The position numbers and the translations under genes were made by a program. Under the pieces are notes generated by a model. It searched no databases. It saw only the letters and a list, made by a program, of their open reading frames with translations, and was not told where the DNA came from. A DNA stretch of 64,000 nt from Streptomyces sp. HD (GTDB lineage: Bacteria; Actinomycetota; Actinomycetes; Streptomycetales; Streptomycetaceae), in assembly GCF_028369295.1 (NCBI RefSeq), contig NZ_JAQMYP010000031.1, positions 51,786 to 115,785 of the forward strand. The letters are read 5' to 3'. Below, in pieces: positions 1-9,073 of this stretch (positions are counted from its first letter, which is position 1; each line of letters opens with the position of its first letter).

Positions 1-243
1 CTGCTCACCGGCGCGAACGTGCCGCGCGAGACGCTGCCGCACTGGATGCGCACGGCCGGCGAGGTCCTCCCCCTGACGCACGCGGCCGACGCGGCGCGAC
101 GGTCGGCAGCTGGGCAAGGGCTGGACACAGGCCTGCTGGGAGCCGAACTCGCGGTCGGCGCCGGGTACCTGGTCCTCGCCGTGCTGCTGCTGGCCCTCTT
201 CGAGCACGGCAGCAGGCGGCGCGCGACCCTCGATGTGCTCTAG
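1..243 (+). CDS. ABC-2 type transporter permease, C-terminal fragment
   Basis: The reading frame is open from the first base and stops at 241-243, so this is the last 80 codons of a gene that begins outside the window. The residues read LPHWMR...EVLPLTHAADAARR, which is the pattern found just before the last membrane span of ABC-2 type export permeases (a proline-leucine-threonine motif followed by a conserved Asp/Ala/Arg stretch). It is followed by one long hydrophobic segment (about residues 47-65) and a short basic tail. The role would be the membrane part of an ATP-driven exporter; the substrate cannot be told. The ATPase partner is not in the window. Confidence 0.6.
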   Translation: MLTGANVPRETLPHWMRTAGEVLPLTHAADAARRSAAGQGLDTGLLGAELAVGAGYLVLAVLLLALFEHGSRRRATLDVL

Positions 244-412
244 CCGTTCCACAGCCGTGGGGCGGAGGGCACACACGGGTCGCGAGTGCCTGGTTTGTTA
301 GCTTTTGCAATGAAAAAGCCTCCTGTCAGTGGCAGGTGCGAAGCTGTCTTCGAGAGACGGACTCGACGTGTCCCCGGGGGAGGCGCGCCGACTTGGGCCT
401 TGGGGAGGCGTG

Positions 413-1055
413 ATGGCGGGGGAGACGCCGGATCACGGCAAAGGCAGGGTCGCCAGCGGGCGCTACCGGCTGCTGCGGACACTCGGCGCGGGCGCCATGG
501 GCCGCGTGTGGTGCGCGTACGACAAGGAGTTGGCCTGCGAAGTCGCGCTGAAGGAGATCACGCTTCCGGACGCGCCGATGGACGCGAGCGAGACCGCGCA
601 GCGGATCGCGCGGGCCCGCAGCGAGGCCCGGCACGCGGCGCGGCTGCGGGGACATCCCATGTGGCGACGGTGCACGACGTGGTGGTGCACGGGGGCTGCC
701 GTGGATCGTCATGGAGTACGTGCCGGACGCGGTGGATCTCCAGGCGGTCGTACGGCGTTCAGGGCCGCTGACGCGCGTTCAGGTGGCCCGCGTCGGACCC
801 GCGGTGCTCGACGCGCTGACCGCCGGGCACCGGATCGGCATCCTCCACCGGGAGGTGAAACCGGCCAACATCCTTCTCGCGCCGGACGCTTCGGGCGGCC
901 CCTACGCGCACGTGCGCCTCACCGACCACGGCATCGCCCTCCGGCCCGAGTCCTGCGAGCCCCGGCTCACGGCCACCGCGGGCCTCCTCGGCACCCCCGG
1001 TCACCTCGCCCCGGAACGCGCGCGTGGCGAACCGCTCACCTCGGCCGCGGTCTGA
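413..1055 (+). pseudogene. Frameshifted Ser/Thr protein kinase (N-terminal kinase domain)
   Basis: From ATG 413 the frame gives a PknB-type start: RYRLLRTLGAGAMGRVW (glycine-rich loop), then VALKE with the ATP-binding lysine. Near 658 one base seems to be missing: HPHVATVHDVV only reads after a frame change. A second missing base near 700 restores yet another frame, which continues WIVMEYVPDAVDL, then ILHREVKPANILL (catalytic loop, HRD read as HRE) and a stop at 1053-1055. The catalytic Asp of HRD is replaced by Glu and the DFG motif reads TDHG. The gene is therefore interrupted twice and chemically doubtful. Sequencing error could explain single indels, but the next 600 bases are also broken while neighbouring genes are intact, so I favour a decayed gene. 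Confidence 0.75.
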
Positions 1056-1653
1056 GTCGGTGCCGAATCTCGGTGTCGTGGCCGTCGACACCGCCATCGA
1101 CTTCGCCGAAGCCCGCGCGCAGGGTGTGCGGCGCTGCGAGAGGCAGAGCGGGGCGGTCGCCACGGCGCTGCCGGACGCCGCCGTCTACGCCGTCGTACCG
1201 ACGAAGGATGGGTTCACCGCGGCCAACAGCGGTACGGCATGTCTCGTACCCGGGGCGGTATGCCGCGAGCGGCGAGGTGGGCCGATTCCGCGACGACGGG
1301 GTGGACCTGTGGGTCGGCCAGATGAGCAGTCGGCGGCTGCTGGGTCCACGTGGAACAGGAGGGCAGTTACAACGCCCCGTTGATCGACGGCACCAAACCC
1401 CACACCGACCAGGTCATAGGCACTGTTCAGGCGCCCCGGGGAAATGAGCCACAAGAACGGCTCCGACAACGCCACCGAGCCGTGCGGCAACAAATTCGGG
1501 CCGGTTTGGGCGCCGGGTCCGGAGCGCACGGTCCATGGCTGGATGGCGGACGTGGAGGACTGGGAACAGGGCTTCAACAAGGTCGTCCGCACGGTCAGCC
1601 GGTCCGACGACAAGAAGACGACCGGAAGGTGCCCGCGCCCGGGTCAGATCTGA
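1056..1653 (+). pseudogene. Downstream remnant of the kinase region, split over three frames
   Basis: Coding-like peptide stretches continue after the kinase stop but change frame repeatedly. One frame carries LGVVAVDTAIDFAEARAQGV, the next GRFRDDGVDLWVGQMSSRR, the next WVHVEQEGSYNAPLIDGTK. The last piece (1444-1653) starts MSHKNGSDNATEPCGNKFG and ends at a TGA. No single frame spans the region. The stretch probably represents the extracellular or C-terminal part of the broken kinase, or a second broken gene; I do not recognise a domain. Bases 1654-1910 hold nothing I can support. Confidence 0.5.
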
Positions 1654-1910
1654 GGCGGGTGAGGCTCACGAGGGATGTGAGTTCAGTGAGCCTGGTGAGT
1701 CCGATGAGTTAGATGGGACCGATGGGATCGATGGGTTCGGTGGGGCTGTCGTGGCGGAGGGGCTGTCGTGGCGGACGGGGCCGTCGGGCTCCGGGTGTCC
1801 ACAGCCGTGTCGGCCCCGCGTTCACCTGAGGTTCGCCTGTGCGCCGTCCGCACGTGTCAGCCTCGCCGGGCTGGGCACTCGCGGACGGGAGAAAAGGGGC
1901 GATCGGAACC

Positions 1911-2108
1911 ATGGAAAGGGGACCGGCGATCTTCGCCGGGGTCGTGTTCGCCCTGTTCGGAGGCGGGCTGCTGGCATGGACGGCGGTCCGGGTACGACAG
2001 CGTCAGCCCGTCGCTCACGGTGTGAGCCCCGTCGCATCGGCGACGCTCGCGGGCCTTGTCTCGGTGATCGCGCTGATCATCGGAACGTGGTGCTTCACCC
2101 GCCTGTGA
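1911..2108 (+). CDS. Small two-span membrane protein upstream of topA
   Basis: This is a 65-residue protein starting MERGPAIFAGVVF. It has two hydrophobic helices (about residues 5-22 and 43-61) separated by a short basic loop containing RVRQRQ. I chose ATG 1911 because a purine-rich stretch (aaaagggg) lies about 11 bases upstream and the protein then begins directly with the first helix; the longer frame from 1839 adds only an unstructured basic leader. Small membrane proteins are common next to topA in streptomycetes, but the function is unknown. Confidence 0.6.
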   Translation: MERGPAIFAGVVFALFGGGLLAWTAVRVRQRQPVAHGVSPVASATLAGLVSVIALIIGTWCFTRL

Positions 2109-2246
2109 GAACGGCCCGCGAGCTGGGCGGCCGATAATTGGGAGGGCCTCTTCCGGAAAGGCTCGAAAAGGCCGGTGAGCACTCCGGGCGGCAGGAATGG
2201 CGGAAGTCGGGTTACCGTTCGAGTGGCCGTTGCGGGCTTTTCCCGT

Positions 2247-2252
2247 TTGACA
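2247..2252 (+). promoter_or_regulatory. Possible -35 element in the topA leader
   Basis: A perfect TTGACA hexamer lies 106 bases before the topA start. I do not see a clean TAGRRT-type -10 at the usual 16-18 base spacing, so this is only a candidate. The 249-base gap between the small membrane gene and topA holds no other gene. Confidence 0.25.
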
Positions 2253-2357
2253 ACGGGGCGGGATGTACCGTCACACTCCGCAGCGTCACCACCACCCGAC
2301 CCCGGGAGCCAAGCGACCCTGGGGAGGCCCCAGCGTCGACCGGAGAGAAGAGCGAAG

Positions 2358-5192
2358 TTGTCCCCGACCAGCGAGACCGCACAGGGCGGCCGCCGACTCG
2401 TCATCGTCGAGTCGCCTGCCAAGGCGAAGACGATCAAGGGCTACCTGGGCCCCGGCTACGTAGTCGAAGCGAGCGTCGGGCACATCCGCGACCTCCCCAA
2501 CGGCGCCGCGGAGGTGCCGGAGAAGTACACCGGTGAGGTCCGCCGCCTCGGTGTGGACGTCGAGCACGACTTCGAGCCGATCTATGTGGTCAACGCCGAC
2601 AAGAAGGCCCAGGTCAAAAAGCTCAAGGACCTGCTGAAGGAGTCCGACGAGCTCTACCTCGCCACCGATGAGGACCGCGAGGGCGAGGCCATCGCCTGGC
2701 ACCTCCAGGAGGTGCTCAAGCCCAAGGTCCCGGTCAAGCGGATGGTCTTCCACGAGATCACCAAGACCGCGATCCAGGCCGCCGTCGCCAACCCGCGCCA
2801 GCTCAACCAGAAGCTGGTCGACGCCCAGGAGACCCGCCGCATCCTCGACCGCCTCTACGGCTACGAGGTCTCGCCGGTCCTGTGGAAGAAGGTCATGCCG
2901 CGCCTGTCGGCCGGCCGTGTCCAGTCCGTCGCCACCCGACTCGTCGTGGAGCGGGAACGCGAGCGCATCGCGTTTCGTTCTGCTGAGTACTGGGACCTGA
3001 CGGGCACTTTCGCGACCGGCCGCGCGGGGGACTCGTCGGACCCGTCGTCGCTGGTCGCCCGCCTGCAGACCGTCGACGGCAGGCGGGTCGCGCAGGGCCG
3101 CGACTTCGACTCCCTGGGACAACTCAAGAGCGCGAACACCCTCCACCTCGACGAGGCGAACGCCCGCGCCCTTGCCGCCGCCCTGGAGCAGACGCAGTTC
3201 GCCGTCCGGTCCGTCGAGTCCAAGCCCTACCGCCGCTCGCCGTACGCCCCGTTCCGTACGACGACGATGCAGCAGGAGGCGAGCCGCAAGCTCGGCTTCG
3301 GTGCGAAGGCCACCATGCAGGTCGCGCAGAAGCTGTACGAGAACGGCTACATCACGTACATGCGTACGGACTCCACGACGCTGAGCGACACCGCCGTCGC
3401 GGCCGCCCGTGCCCAGGTCACGCAGCTGTACGGCGCCGACTACCTGCCGTCCGCCCCGCGCACGTACGCCGGCAAGGTCAAGAACGCGCAGGAGGCACAC
3501 GAGGCGATCCGCCCCTCCGGCGACCGCTTCCGCACCCCTGCCGAGACCGGGCTGACCGGCGACCAGTTCAAGCTCTACGAGCTGATCTGGAAGCGGACCG
3601 TCGCCTCCCAGATGAAGGACGCGACCGGTAACTCGGTCACGGTCAAGATCGGCGGCACCTCGGCCGACGGGCGGGACGTCGAGTTCAGCGCCTCCGGCAA
3701 GACGATCACCTTCCACGGCTTCCTGAAGGCCTACGTCGAGGGCGCCGACGACCCCAACGCCGAGCTGGACGACCGCGAGCGCCGGTTGCCGCAGGTCAGC
3801 GAGGGCGATGCGCTCAGCGCCGAGGAGATCACGGTCGACGGGCACGCCACCAAGCCCCCGGCCCGCTACACCGAGGCCTCCCTGGTCAAGGAGCTGGAAG
3901 AGCGCGAGATCGGCCGCCCGTCGACGTACGCGTCGATCATCGGCACGATCCTCGACCGCGGCTATGTGTTCAAGAAGGGCACGGCGCTCGTCCCGTCCTT
4001 CCTGTCGTTCGCCGTGGTCAACCTCCTGGAGAAGCACTTCGGCCGACTCGTCGACTACGACTTCACCGCCAGGATGGAGGACGACCTCGACCGCATCGCC
4101 CGCGGTGAGGCCCAGTCCGTGCCGTGGCTGAAGCGCTTCTACTTCGGCGAGGGCATCGGAGAGGGCGGCGCGGCCGACGCCGGCAACGGCGACGGGGACC
4201 ACCTCGGCGGCCTCAAGGAGCTGGTGACCGACCTGGGCGCGATCGACGCGCGCGAGGTGTCGTCGTTCCCGGTCGGCAACGACATCGTGCTGCGCGTCGG
4301 CCGCTACGGCCCCTACATCGAGCGCGGCGAGAAGGACACCGAGCAGCACCAGCGCGCCGACATCCCGGACGACCTCGCGCCCGACGAGCTGACCATCGAA
4401 CTGGCCGAGGAACTGCTGGCCAAGCCCAGCGGCGACTTCGAGCTGGGCACCGACCCGGTCTCCGGACACGCGATCGTCGCCAAGGACGGCCGCTACGGCC
4501 CGTATGTCACCGAGGTGCTCCCCGAGGGCACCCCGAAGACCGGCAAGAACGCCGTGAAGCCGCGTACGGCCTCGCTGTTCAAGTCGATGTCGCTGGACAC
4601 GGTGACCCTGGACGACGCCCTCAAGCTGATGTCGCTGCCGCGAGTCGTCGGCGCCGACGCCGAGGGCCAGGAGATCACCGCGCAGAACGGCCGATACGGG
4701 CCGTATCTGAAGAAGGGCACGGACTCGCGGTCGCTGCAGAGCGAGGAGCAGCTCTTCACCATCACCCTCGAAGAGGCGCTGGAGATCTACTCCCAGCCCA
4801 AGCAGCGCGGACGCGCGGCCGCCAAGCCGCCGCTGAAGGAGCTGGGCGAGGACCCGGTCAGCAAGAAGCCGGTCGTCGTCAAGGACGGTCGCTTCGGGCC
4901 GTACGTCACCGACGGGGAGACCAACGCGACGCTGCGCTCCGGCGACAGTGTCGAGGAGATCACCCCGGAGCGCGGCTTCGAGCTGCTCGCCGAGAAGCGG
5001 GCTAAGGGTCCCGCCAAGAAGACGGCGAAGAAGGCCGCTGCGAAGAAGACGACCGCCAAGAAGGCCCCGGCGAAGAAGACGGCTGCGAAGAAGACCGCGG
5101 CCAAGAAGACGACCACGGCTGCGAAGAAGACGACGGCGAAGAAGACGACCGCCAAGAAGGCGACGGCTTCCAAGTCGGCGGCGGAGGACTGA
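2358..5192 (+). CDS. topA: DNA topoisomerase I
   Basis: Type IA topoisomerase of 944 residues that relaxes negative supercoils. The Toprim domain is at the N-terminus (LVIVESPAKAKTIKGYL with catalytic Glu18, then DEDREGEAIAWH). The active-site motif YITYMRTDSTT gives the DNA-linking Tyr at about residue 334. Instead of zinc fingers the C-terminal half carries four repeats of the form GR[YF]GPY (near 4300, 4490, 4695 and 4890). It ends in a tail of about 60 residues made of AAKKT-type repeats (from about 5000), known in actinobacterial TopA to help processivity. I chose TTG 2358 because it sits just after ggagagaag and gives the usual SPTSET...GRRLVIVESP start; the open frame from 2175 lacks support. 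Confidence 0.95.
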   Translation: MSPTSETAQGGRRLVIVESPAKAKTIKGYLGPGYVVEASVGHIRDLPNGAAEVPEKYTGEVRRLGVDVEHDFEPIYVVNADKKAQVKKLKDLLKESDELYLATDEDREGEAIAWHLQEVLKPKVPVKRMVFHEITKTAIQAAVANPRQLNQKLVDAQETRRILDRLYGYEVSPVLWKKVMPRLSAGRVQSVATRLVVERERERIAFRSAEYWDLTGTFATGRAGDSSDPSSLVARLQTVDGRRVAQGRDFDSLGQLKSANTLHLDEANARALAAALEQTQFAVRSVESKPYRRSPYAPFRTTTMQQEASRKLGFGAKATMQVAQKLYENGYITYMRTDSTTLSDTAVAAARAQVTQLYGADYLPSAPRTYAGKVKNAQEAHEAIRPSGDRFRTPAETGLTGDQFKLYELIWKRTVASQMKDATGNSVTVKIGGTSADGRDVEFSASGKTITFHGFLKAYVEGADDPNAELDDRERRLPQVSEGDALSAEEITVDGHATKPPARYTEASLVKELEEREIGRPSTYASIIGTILDRGYVFKKGTALVPSFLSFAVVNLLEKHFGRLVDYDFTARMEDDLDRIARGEAQSVPWLKRFYFGEGIGEGGAADAGNGDGDHLGGLKELVTDLGAIDAREVSSFPVGNDIVLRVGRYGPYIERGEKDTEQHQRADIPDDLAPDELTIELAEELLAKPSGDFELGTDPVSGHAIVAKDGRYGPYVTEVLPEGTPKTGKNAVKPRTASLFKSMSLDTVTLDDALKLMSLPRVVGADAEGQEITAQNGRYGPYLKKGTDSRSLQSEEQLFTITLEEALEIYSQPKQRGRAAAKPPLKELGEDPVSKKPVVVKDGRFGPYVTDGETNATLRSGDSVEEITPERGFELLAEKRAKGPAKKTAKKAAAKKTTAKKAPAKKTAAKKTAAKKTTTAAKKTTAKKTTAKKATASKSAAED

Positions 5193-5359
5193 GCCGCCCC
5201 CGCCTCGGGACCAACCGGGTCCTGACCGGGGCCGGTTGACGGTCCGGCTCTTCACTTCCGGTTCGCAAAACGAACGCCTCGGCATCAGTTTGGTGTCGGG
5301 GCGGGCGTACGTTCGGGCGCGCGCGTCGGGCTGTCAGTGCGTCCCGATAGGCTGAAAGC

Positions 5360-8300
5360 ATGACCCGAGCCGACGAGCCAACGGCGCCCGACACCGCTCC
5401 CGACGACGCCTTCGCAGCGGATTCCCGCGAGCGCGCCGTCCGTGCCCTGCTGCGCCGACCGCAGCTCAAACGGCTGTGGAGCGCGCAGTTGGTGGGCGGT
5501 GTCGGCGACCTCCTCGCCCTACTGGTGCTGGTCCTGCTCGCCCTGCAGGCGGCGATCGCCGAGGGCTCGTTCGGCGGCGGATACCGAGGCGTGGCGTTCG
5601 CAGTGGCGACCGTCTTCGGCGTGCGCATCCTGGCGACGCTGCTCTTCGGCGCCGTACTCCTCGGCCCGCTGACCTCGCTGACCTCGCAGGAGGGCCCGCT
5701 CGACCGGCGCTGGACCATGGTCGGCGCGGACGGTCTGCGGGTCGCCCTGCTGATCGTCGCGCCCCTGTGGATCGACTGGACGCCGGACAACGCGCTGGCG
5801 GTCCTCCTGGTGACCGTCTTCGTGACCGGCGTCGCCGAGCGTTTCTGGACGGTCTGCCGGGAGAGCGCGGCGCCCGCGCTGCTGCCGCCCCCGCCGCCGG
5901 AGGGCGCGACGGTACGGCCGCTGCCGGACCACATGGACGCGCTGCGCCGCCTGTCGCTGCGCACGGGCTTCGTGGCGATCCCGCTGGCCGCCGCCGCACT
6001 CGTCGCCGCCGCCCTGCTCAACAACCTGCTGGGTGCCGGTCTCGACTGGTTCGAGCAGCACCAGGCGGCCCTCGCGTCGTATGTCGCGGCGGGTCTGTTC
6101 GCCGCGTCCCTGTCCGTGCTGACCTTCCTGGAGCTGCCCGACACACGCACCCCGCGCGCGCGGTCGCCGCTGGAGGGGCTGCGCCGGCCGAAGACCGGCT
6201 CCGGCATCGACAAGGGCCGTACCGGCGCGATCCCGCTGCTGGTGCTCGCCTGCGCCGCCGTCGCCGGGGCGGTGTCCGCCGTGGTCGCCGTGGCCGTCCT
6301 GCACGCCAAGGACCTGGGCGGCGGGCCGGTGCTGTACGGCCTGCTCGTGTTCGTGCTGACCGGCGGCGTGGTCGTCGGCATCCGTACGGCGCCCTCCGTG
6401 CTGCCCGCCCTGTCGCGGCGCCGCCTGCTGGCGCTGGCGATCGCCTTCACCGGCATCGCGCTGCTGGCCGCGGGACTCGTCCCGGACGTCACCACCGTGC
6501 TGCTGATCCTCGCGCTGGCCGGGATCGGCGCGGGTGTGTCCGCCAACACCGGGCACACCCTGCTCGACCAGGAGGCCGAGGAATTCCGGCGGCCCCGGAC
6601 GACGGAGCACCTGCACGCGGTCGTACGCGTGTGTGTCGCGCTCGGCGCGGTGATCGCGCCGCTGGTGGCCGCGCTCATCGGGCCGCACCGGCTGGAGAGC
6701 GGCAAGTTCGTCTTCGCGCACGGCGGCGCGGCGTTCACGCTGATGCTGGTCGGGGCGCTGCTGCTGCCGGTGGCCGTGCTGGTGCTGGCCAAGGTCGACG
6801 ACCGCTCCGGCGTGCCCCTGCGGCAGGACCTGCGGGACGCGGTGCTCGGCGGGGACGACCCCGAGCAGGTGCCCGCCACGACCGGCTTCTTCATCGCCCT
6901 GGAGGGCGGTGACGGCGCCGGCAAGTCCACCCAGGCCGAGGCGCTCGCCGAGTGGATCCGCGGCAAGGGCCACGAGGTCGTCGTCACGCGCGAACCGGGC
7001 GCGACGCCGGTCGGCAAGCGGCTGCGCTCGATCCTGCTGGACGTGTCGAGCGCGGGGCTGTCACACCGCGCGGAGGCGCTGCTGTACGCGGCGGACCGTG
7101 CGGAGCACGTGGACACGGTGGTCCGGCCCGCGCTGGAGCGCGGCGCGGTCGTGATCTCGGACCGTTACGTCGACTCCTCGGTCGCCTATCAGGGTGCGGG
7201 CCGTGACCTGTCGCCGACGGAGATCGCCCGCATCAACCGCTGGGCGACCAACGGACTCGCGCCGCATCTGACCGTGCTGCTGGACGTCTCGCCGGAGGTC
7301 GCCCGCGAGCGGTTCACCGAGGCACCGGACCGGCTGGAGTCGGAGCCGGCCGAGTTCCACGCGCGTGTGCGCGCCGGATTCCTGACGCTGGCCGCGGCCG
7401 ACCCCGGCCGGTACCTGGTGGTGGACGCGGGGCAGGAGCCGGAAGCGGTGACGACCGTCGTCCGGCACCGGCTCGACCAGATGCTGCCGCTGTCCGAGGC
7501 GGAGATCCAGGCGCAGGAGGAAGCGCGCCGCAAGGCCGAGGAGGAGGCCCGCCGCAAGGCAGAAGAAGAGGCCGCCCGCAAGGCCGAGGAAGAGCGCCTG
7601 GAGCGTGAGCGCCAGGAGCAGCTCGCCCGGCTGCGTGCCGAGGAGGAGGAGCGCAAGCGGCGCGAGCTGGAGGAGGCGCAGCGCCGCGAGGCCGAACGGC
7701 AGGCGGAGGAGGCCCGGCAGCGGGCCGAGGAAGCGGCTCGGCGGGCCGAGGAGGAGCGGCAGCGGCTCCTCGCGGAGGAGAAGGTGCGCGCCGAGGAGGA
7801 AGCGCGCCGCAAGGCCGAGGAGGACCGGCGCCGCAAGCAGGCCGAGGAAGAGGCCCGGCTGCGCGCCGAGGCGGAGGCGGTCCGCCTGGAGAAGCAGCGC
7901 AAGGCGGAGGAGGCTCTGCTGCGGGCCGAGGAGGCACGCCGGCTGGCGGAGCAGGCGGCGGCCGCCGCGGAGGCGGGGCCGAAGTCGACGGGGCCTGGGG
8001 CGGGTACGCCGCAGGGGGACGCGGCGACGGTTCCTACGCCCGTGGTGACGCCGGGTAAGCCGGGTAAGGCGCCTTCCAGGGCGTCGGACGAGACGACTGT
8101 GTTGCGCCCGGTGCGCGACGAGGAGCGGCCGCCCCGTGGAGGTGCCGCGGGAGAATCCGAGTCCGAGGTGACCACGAGGCTGCCGCAGCCGCCGGTGCCT
8201 TCGGGCGCGGCCGACGAGACTGCGGTGCTGCCGCCGGTCCCGCCGGGTGCCGCGGACGAGACTGCGGTGCTGCCGCCGGTCCCGCCGGGTGCCGCGGACG

Positions 8301-8554
8301 AGACGGCCGTCCTGCCTCCCGTGCCGGGGGACGAGTCCGGGGGCCGGGTGCCGCCCGGCTACTTCCGCGACGAGGAACGCACGCGCGAGATGCCCCAGGT
8401 CGATGCGACGGGCACACCACGGCGCCGGGCTCGGTCCGACTGGGCTGAGGAGACGCCGCTGGACGATCTGCCGACGCTGGCGGACGAGCTGCTGGGGCCG
8501 CACGAGGACGAGTACGACGACGAGGGCGGCCGGGGACGAGGGCGTCGGCGCTGA
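5360..8554 (+). CDS. tmk: dTMP kinase with N-terminal transporter-like domain
   Basis: A 1064-residue fusion typical of Streptomyces. Residues 1-500 form a multi-span MFS-like membrane region. Residues 511-710 are thymidylate kinase: P-loop EGGDGAGKST (Lys about 522), TREPG, and DRYVDSSVAYQGAGR. Residues 711-870 are a very charged Glu/Ala/Arg coiled coil. The tail has three 14-residue repeats (GAADETAVLPPVPP, about 8208-8330) and acidic and Arg-rich ends. The kinase makes dTDP from dTMP for DNA synthesis, presumably anchored at the membrane. The roles of the transporter-like part and coiled coil are unknown. The stop codon lies inside the first unit of a tandem repeat that fills the following gap. 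Confidence 0.92.
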   Translation: MTRADEPTAPDTAPDDAFAADSRERAVRALLRRPQLKRLWSAQLVGGVGDLLALLVLVLLALQAAIAEGSFGGGYRGVAFAVATVFGVRILATLLFGAVLLGPLTSLTSQEGPLDRRWTMVGADGLRVALLIVAPLWIDWTPDNALAVLLVTVFVTGVAERFWTVCRESAAPALLPPPPPEGATVRPLPDHMDALRRLSLRTGFVAIPLAAAALVAAALLNNLLGAGLDWFEQHQAALASYVAAGLFAASLSVLTFLELPDTRTPRARSPLEGLRRPKTGSGIDKGRTGAIPLLVLACAAVAGAVSAVVAVAVLHAKDLGGGPVLYGLLVFVLTGGVVVGIRTAPSVLPALSRRRLLALAIAFTGIALLAAGLVPDVTTVLLILALAGIGAGVSANTGHTLLDQEAEEFRRPRTTEHLHAVVRVCVALGAVIAPLVAALIGPHRLESGKFVFAHGGAAFTLMLVGALLLPVAVLVLAKVDDRSGVPLRQDLRDAVLGGDDPEQVPATTGFFIALEGGDGAGKSTQAEALAEWIRGKGHEVVVTREPGATPVGKRLRSILLDVSSAGLSHRAEALLYAADRAEHVDTVVRPALERGAVVISDRYVDSSVAYQGAGRDLSPTEIARINRWATNGLAPHLTVLLDVSPEVARERFTEAPDRLESEPAEFHARVRAGFLTLAAADPGRYLVVDAGQEPEAVTTVVRHRLDQMLPLSEAEIQAQEEARRKAEEEARRKAEEEAARKAEEERLERERQEQLARLRAEEEERKRRELEEAQRREAERQAEEARQRAEEAARRAEEERQRLLAEEKVRAEEEARRKAEEDRRRKQAEEEARLRAEAEAVRLEKQRKAEEALLRAEEARRLAEQAAAAAEAGPKSTGPGAGTPQGDAATVPTPVVTPGKPGKAPSRASDETTVLRPVRDEERPPRGGAAGESESEVTTRLPQPPVPSGAADETAVLPPVPPGAADETAVLPPVPPGAADETAVLPPVPGDESGGRVPPGYFRDEERTREMPQVDATGTPRRRARSDWAEETPLDDLPTLADELLGPHEDEYDDEGGRGRGRRR

Positions 8555-8884
8555 GGTCGGTCGCTGAGCCGGGCGTCGGCGCTGAGGTCGGTCGCTGAGT
8601 CGGGCGTCGGCGTTGGGGTCGGTTGGTGAGTCGGGCGTCGGCGTTGGGGTTGGTCGCTGAGTCGGGCGTCGGCGTTGGGGTCGGTTGGTGAGTCGGGCGT
8701 CGGCGTTGGGGTCGGTTGGTGAGTCGGGCGTCGGCGTTGGGGTCGGTTGGTGAGTCGGGCGTCGGCGTTGGGGTCGGTTGGTGAGTCGGGCGTCGGGGCT
8801 GGGGTTGGTCGCTGAGTCGGGCGTCGGCGTTGGGGTCGGTCGCTGAGCCGGGTGGCGGTGTTGAGGTTGGTCGGTGAGCGGGGC
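8544..8884 (+). repeat. 31-bp minisatellite, eleven units, after tmk
   Basis: Eleven head-to-tail units of exactly 31 bases fill most of the 519-base gap between tmk and the delta' gene. A typical unit reads gtcggcgttggggtcggttg followed by gtgagtcgggc. Units 1-2 and 9-11 differ more (ctgaggtcggtcgctgagcc variants); units 5-8 are identical. The first unit begins inside the last codons of tmk, so the array seems to have grown from the 3' end of that gene. Because 31 is not a multiple of three and each unit contains TGA, it is not coding. There are no unique spacers, so it is not a CRISPR array. Confidence 0.95.
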
Positions 8885-9073
8885 GGCGTTGGTGCTTGGT
8901 CGCGGCAGTCCGCTCAGCGGCGCCGGCTGTGGCGTCGCGTCGGCGGCCGCCCGTGGCTACCCGTACTTCTGCCCCACGGCGGCCCTCGATGTCAGTGGCT
9001 GGCCCCCGTTGTCAGTGGTGCCGCGCACAATGGATCTCGCACCGCGAAATGTGAGCGAAGGGCGGCGTGACCC

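Noticed and set aside
2286..5285. Long open frame (about 1000 codons) on the minus strand opposite topA
   Set aside because: It has no domain, is Leu/Arg/Gly-rich in the manner of an antisense frame, and mirrors the GC codon bias of topA.
8544..8884. CRISPR array
   Set aside because: The units abut without unique spacers and no cas genes are present; it is a simple tandem repeat.
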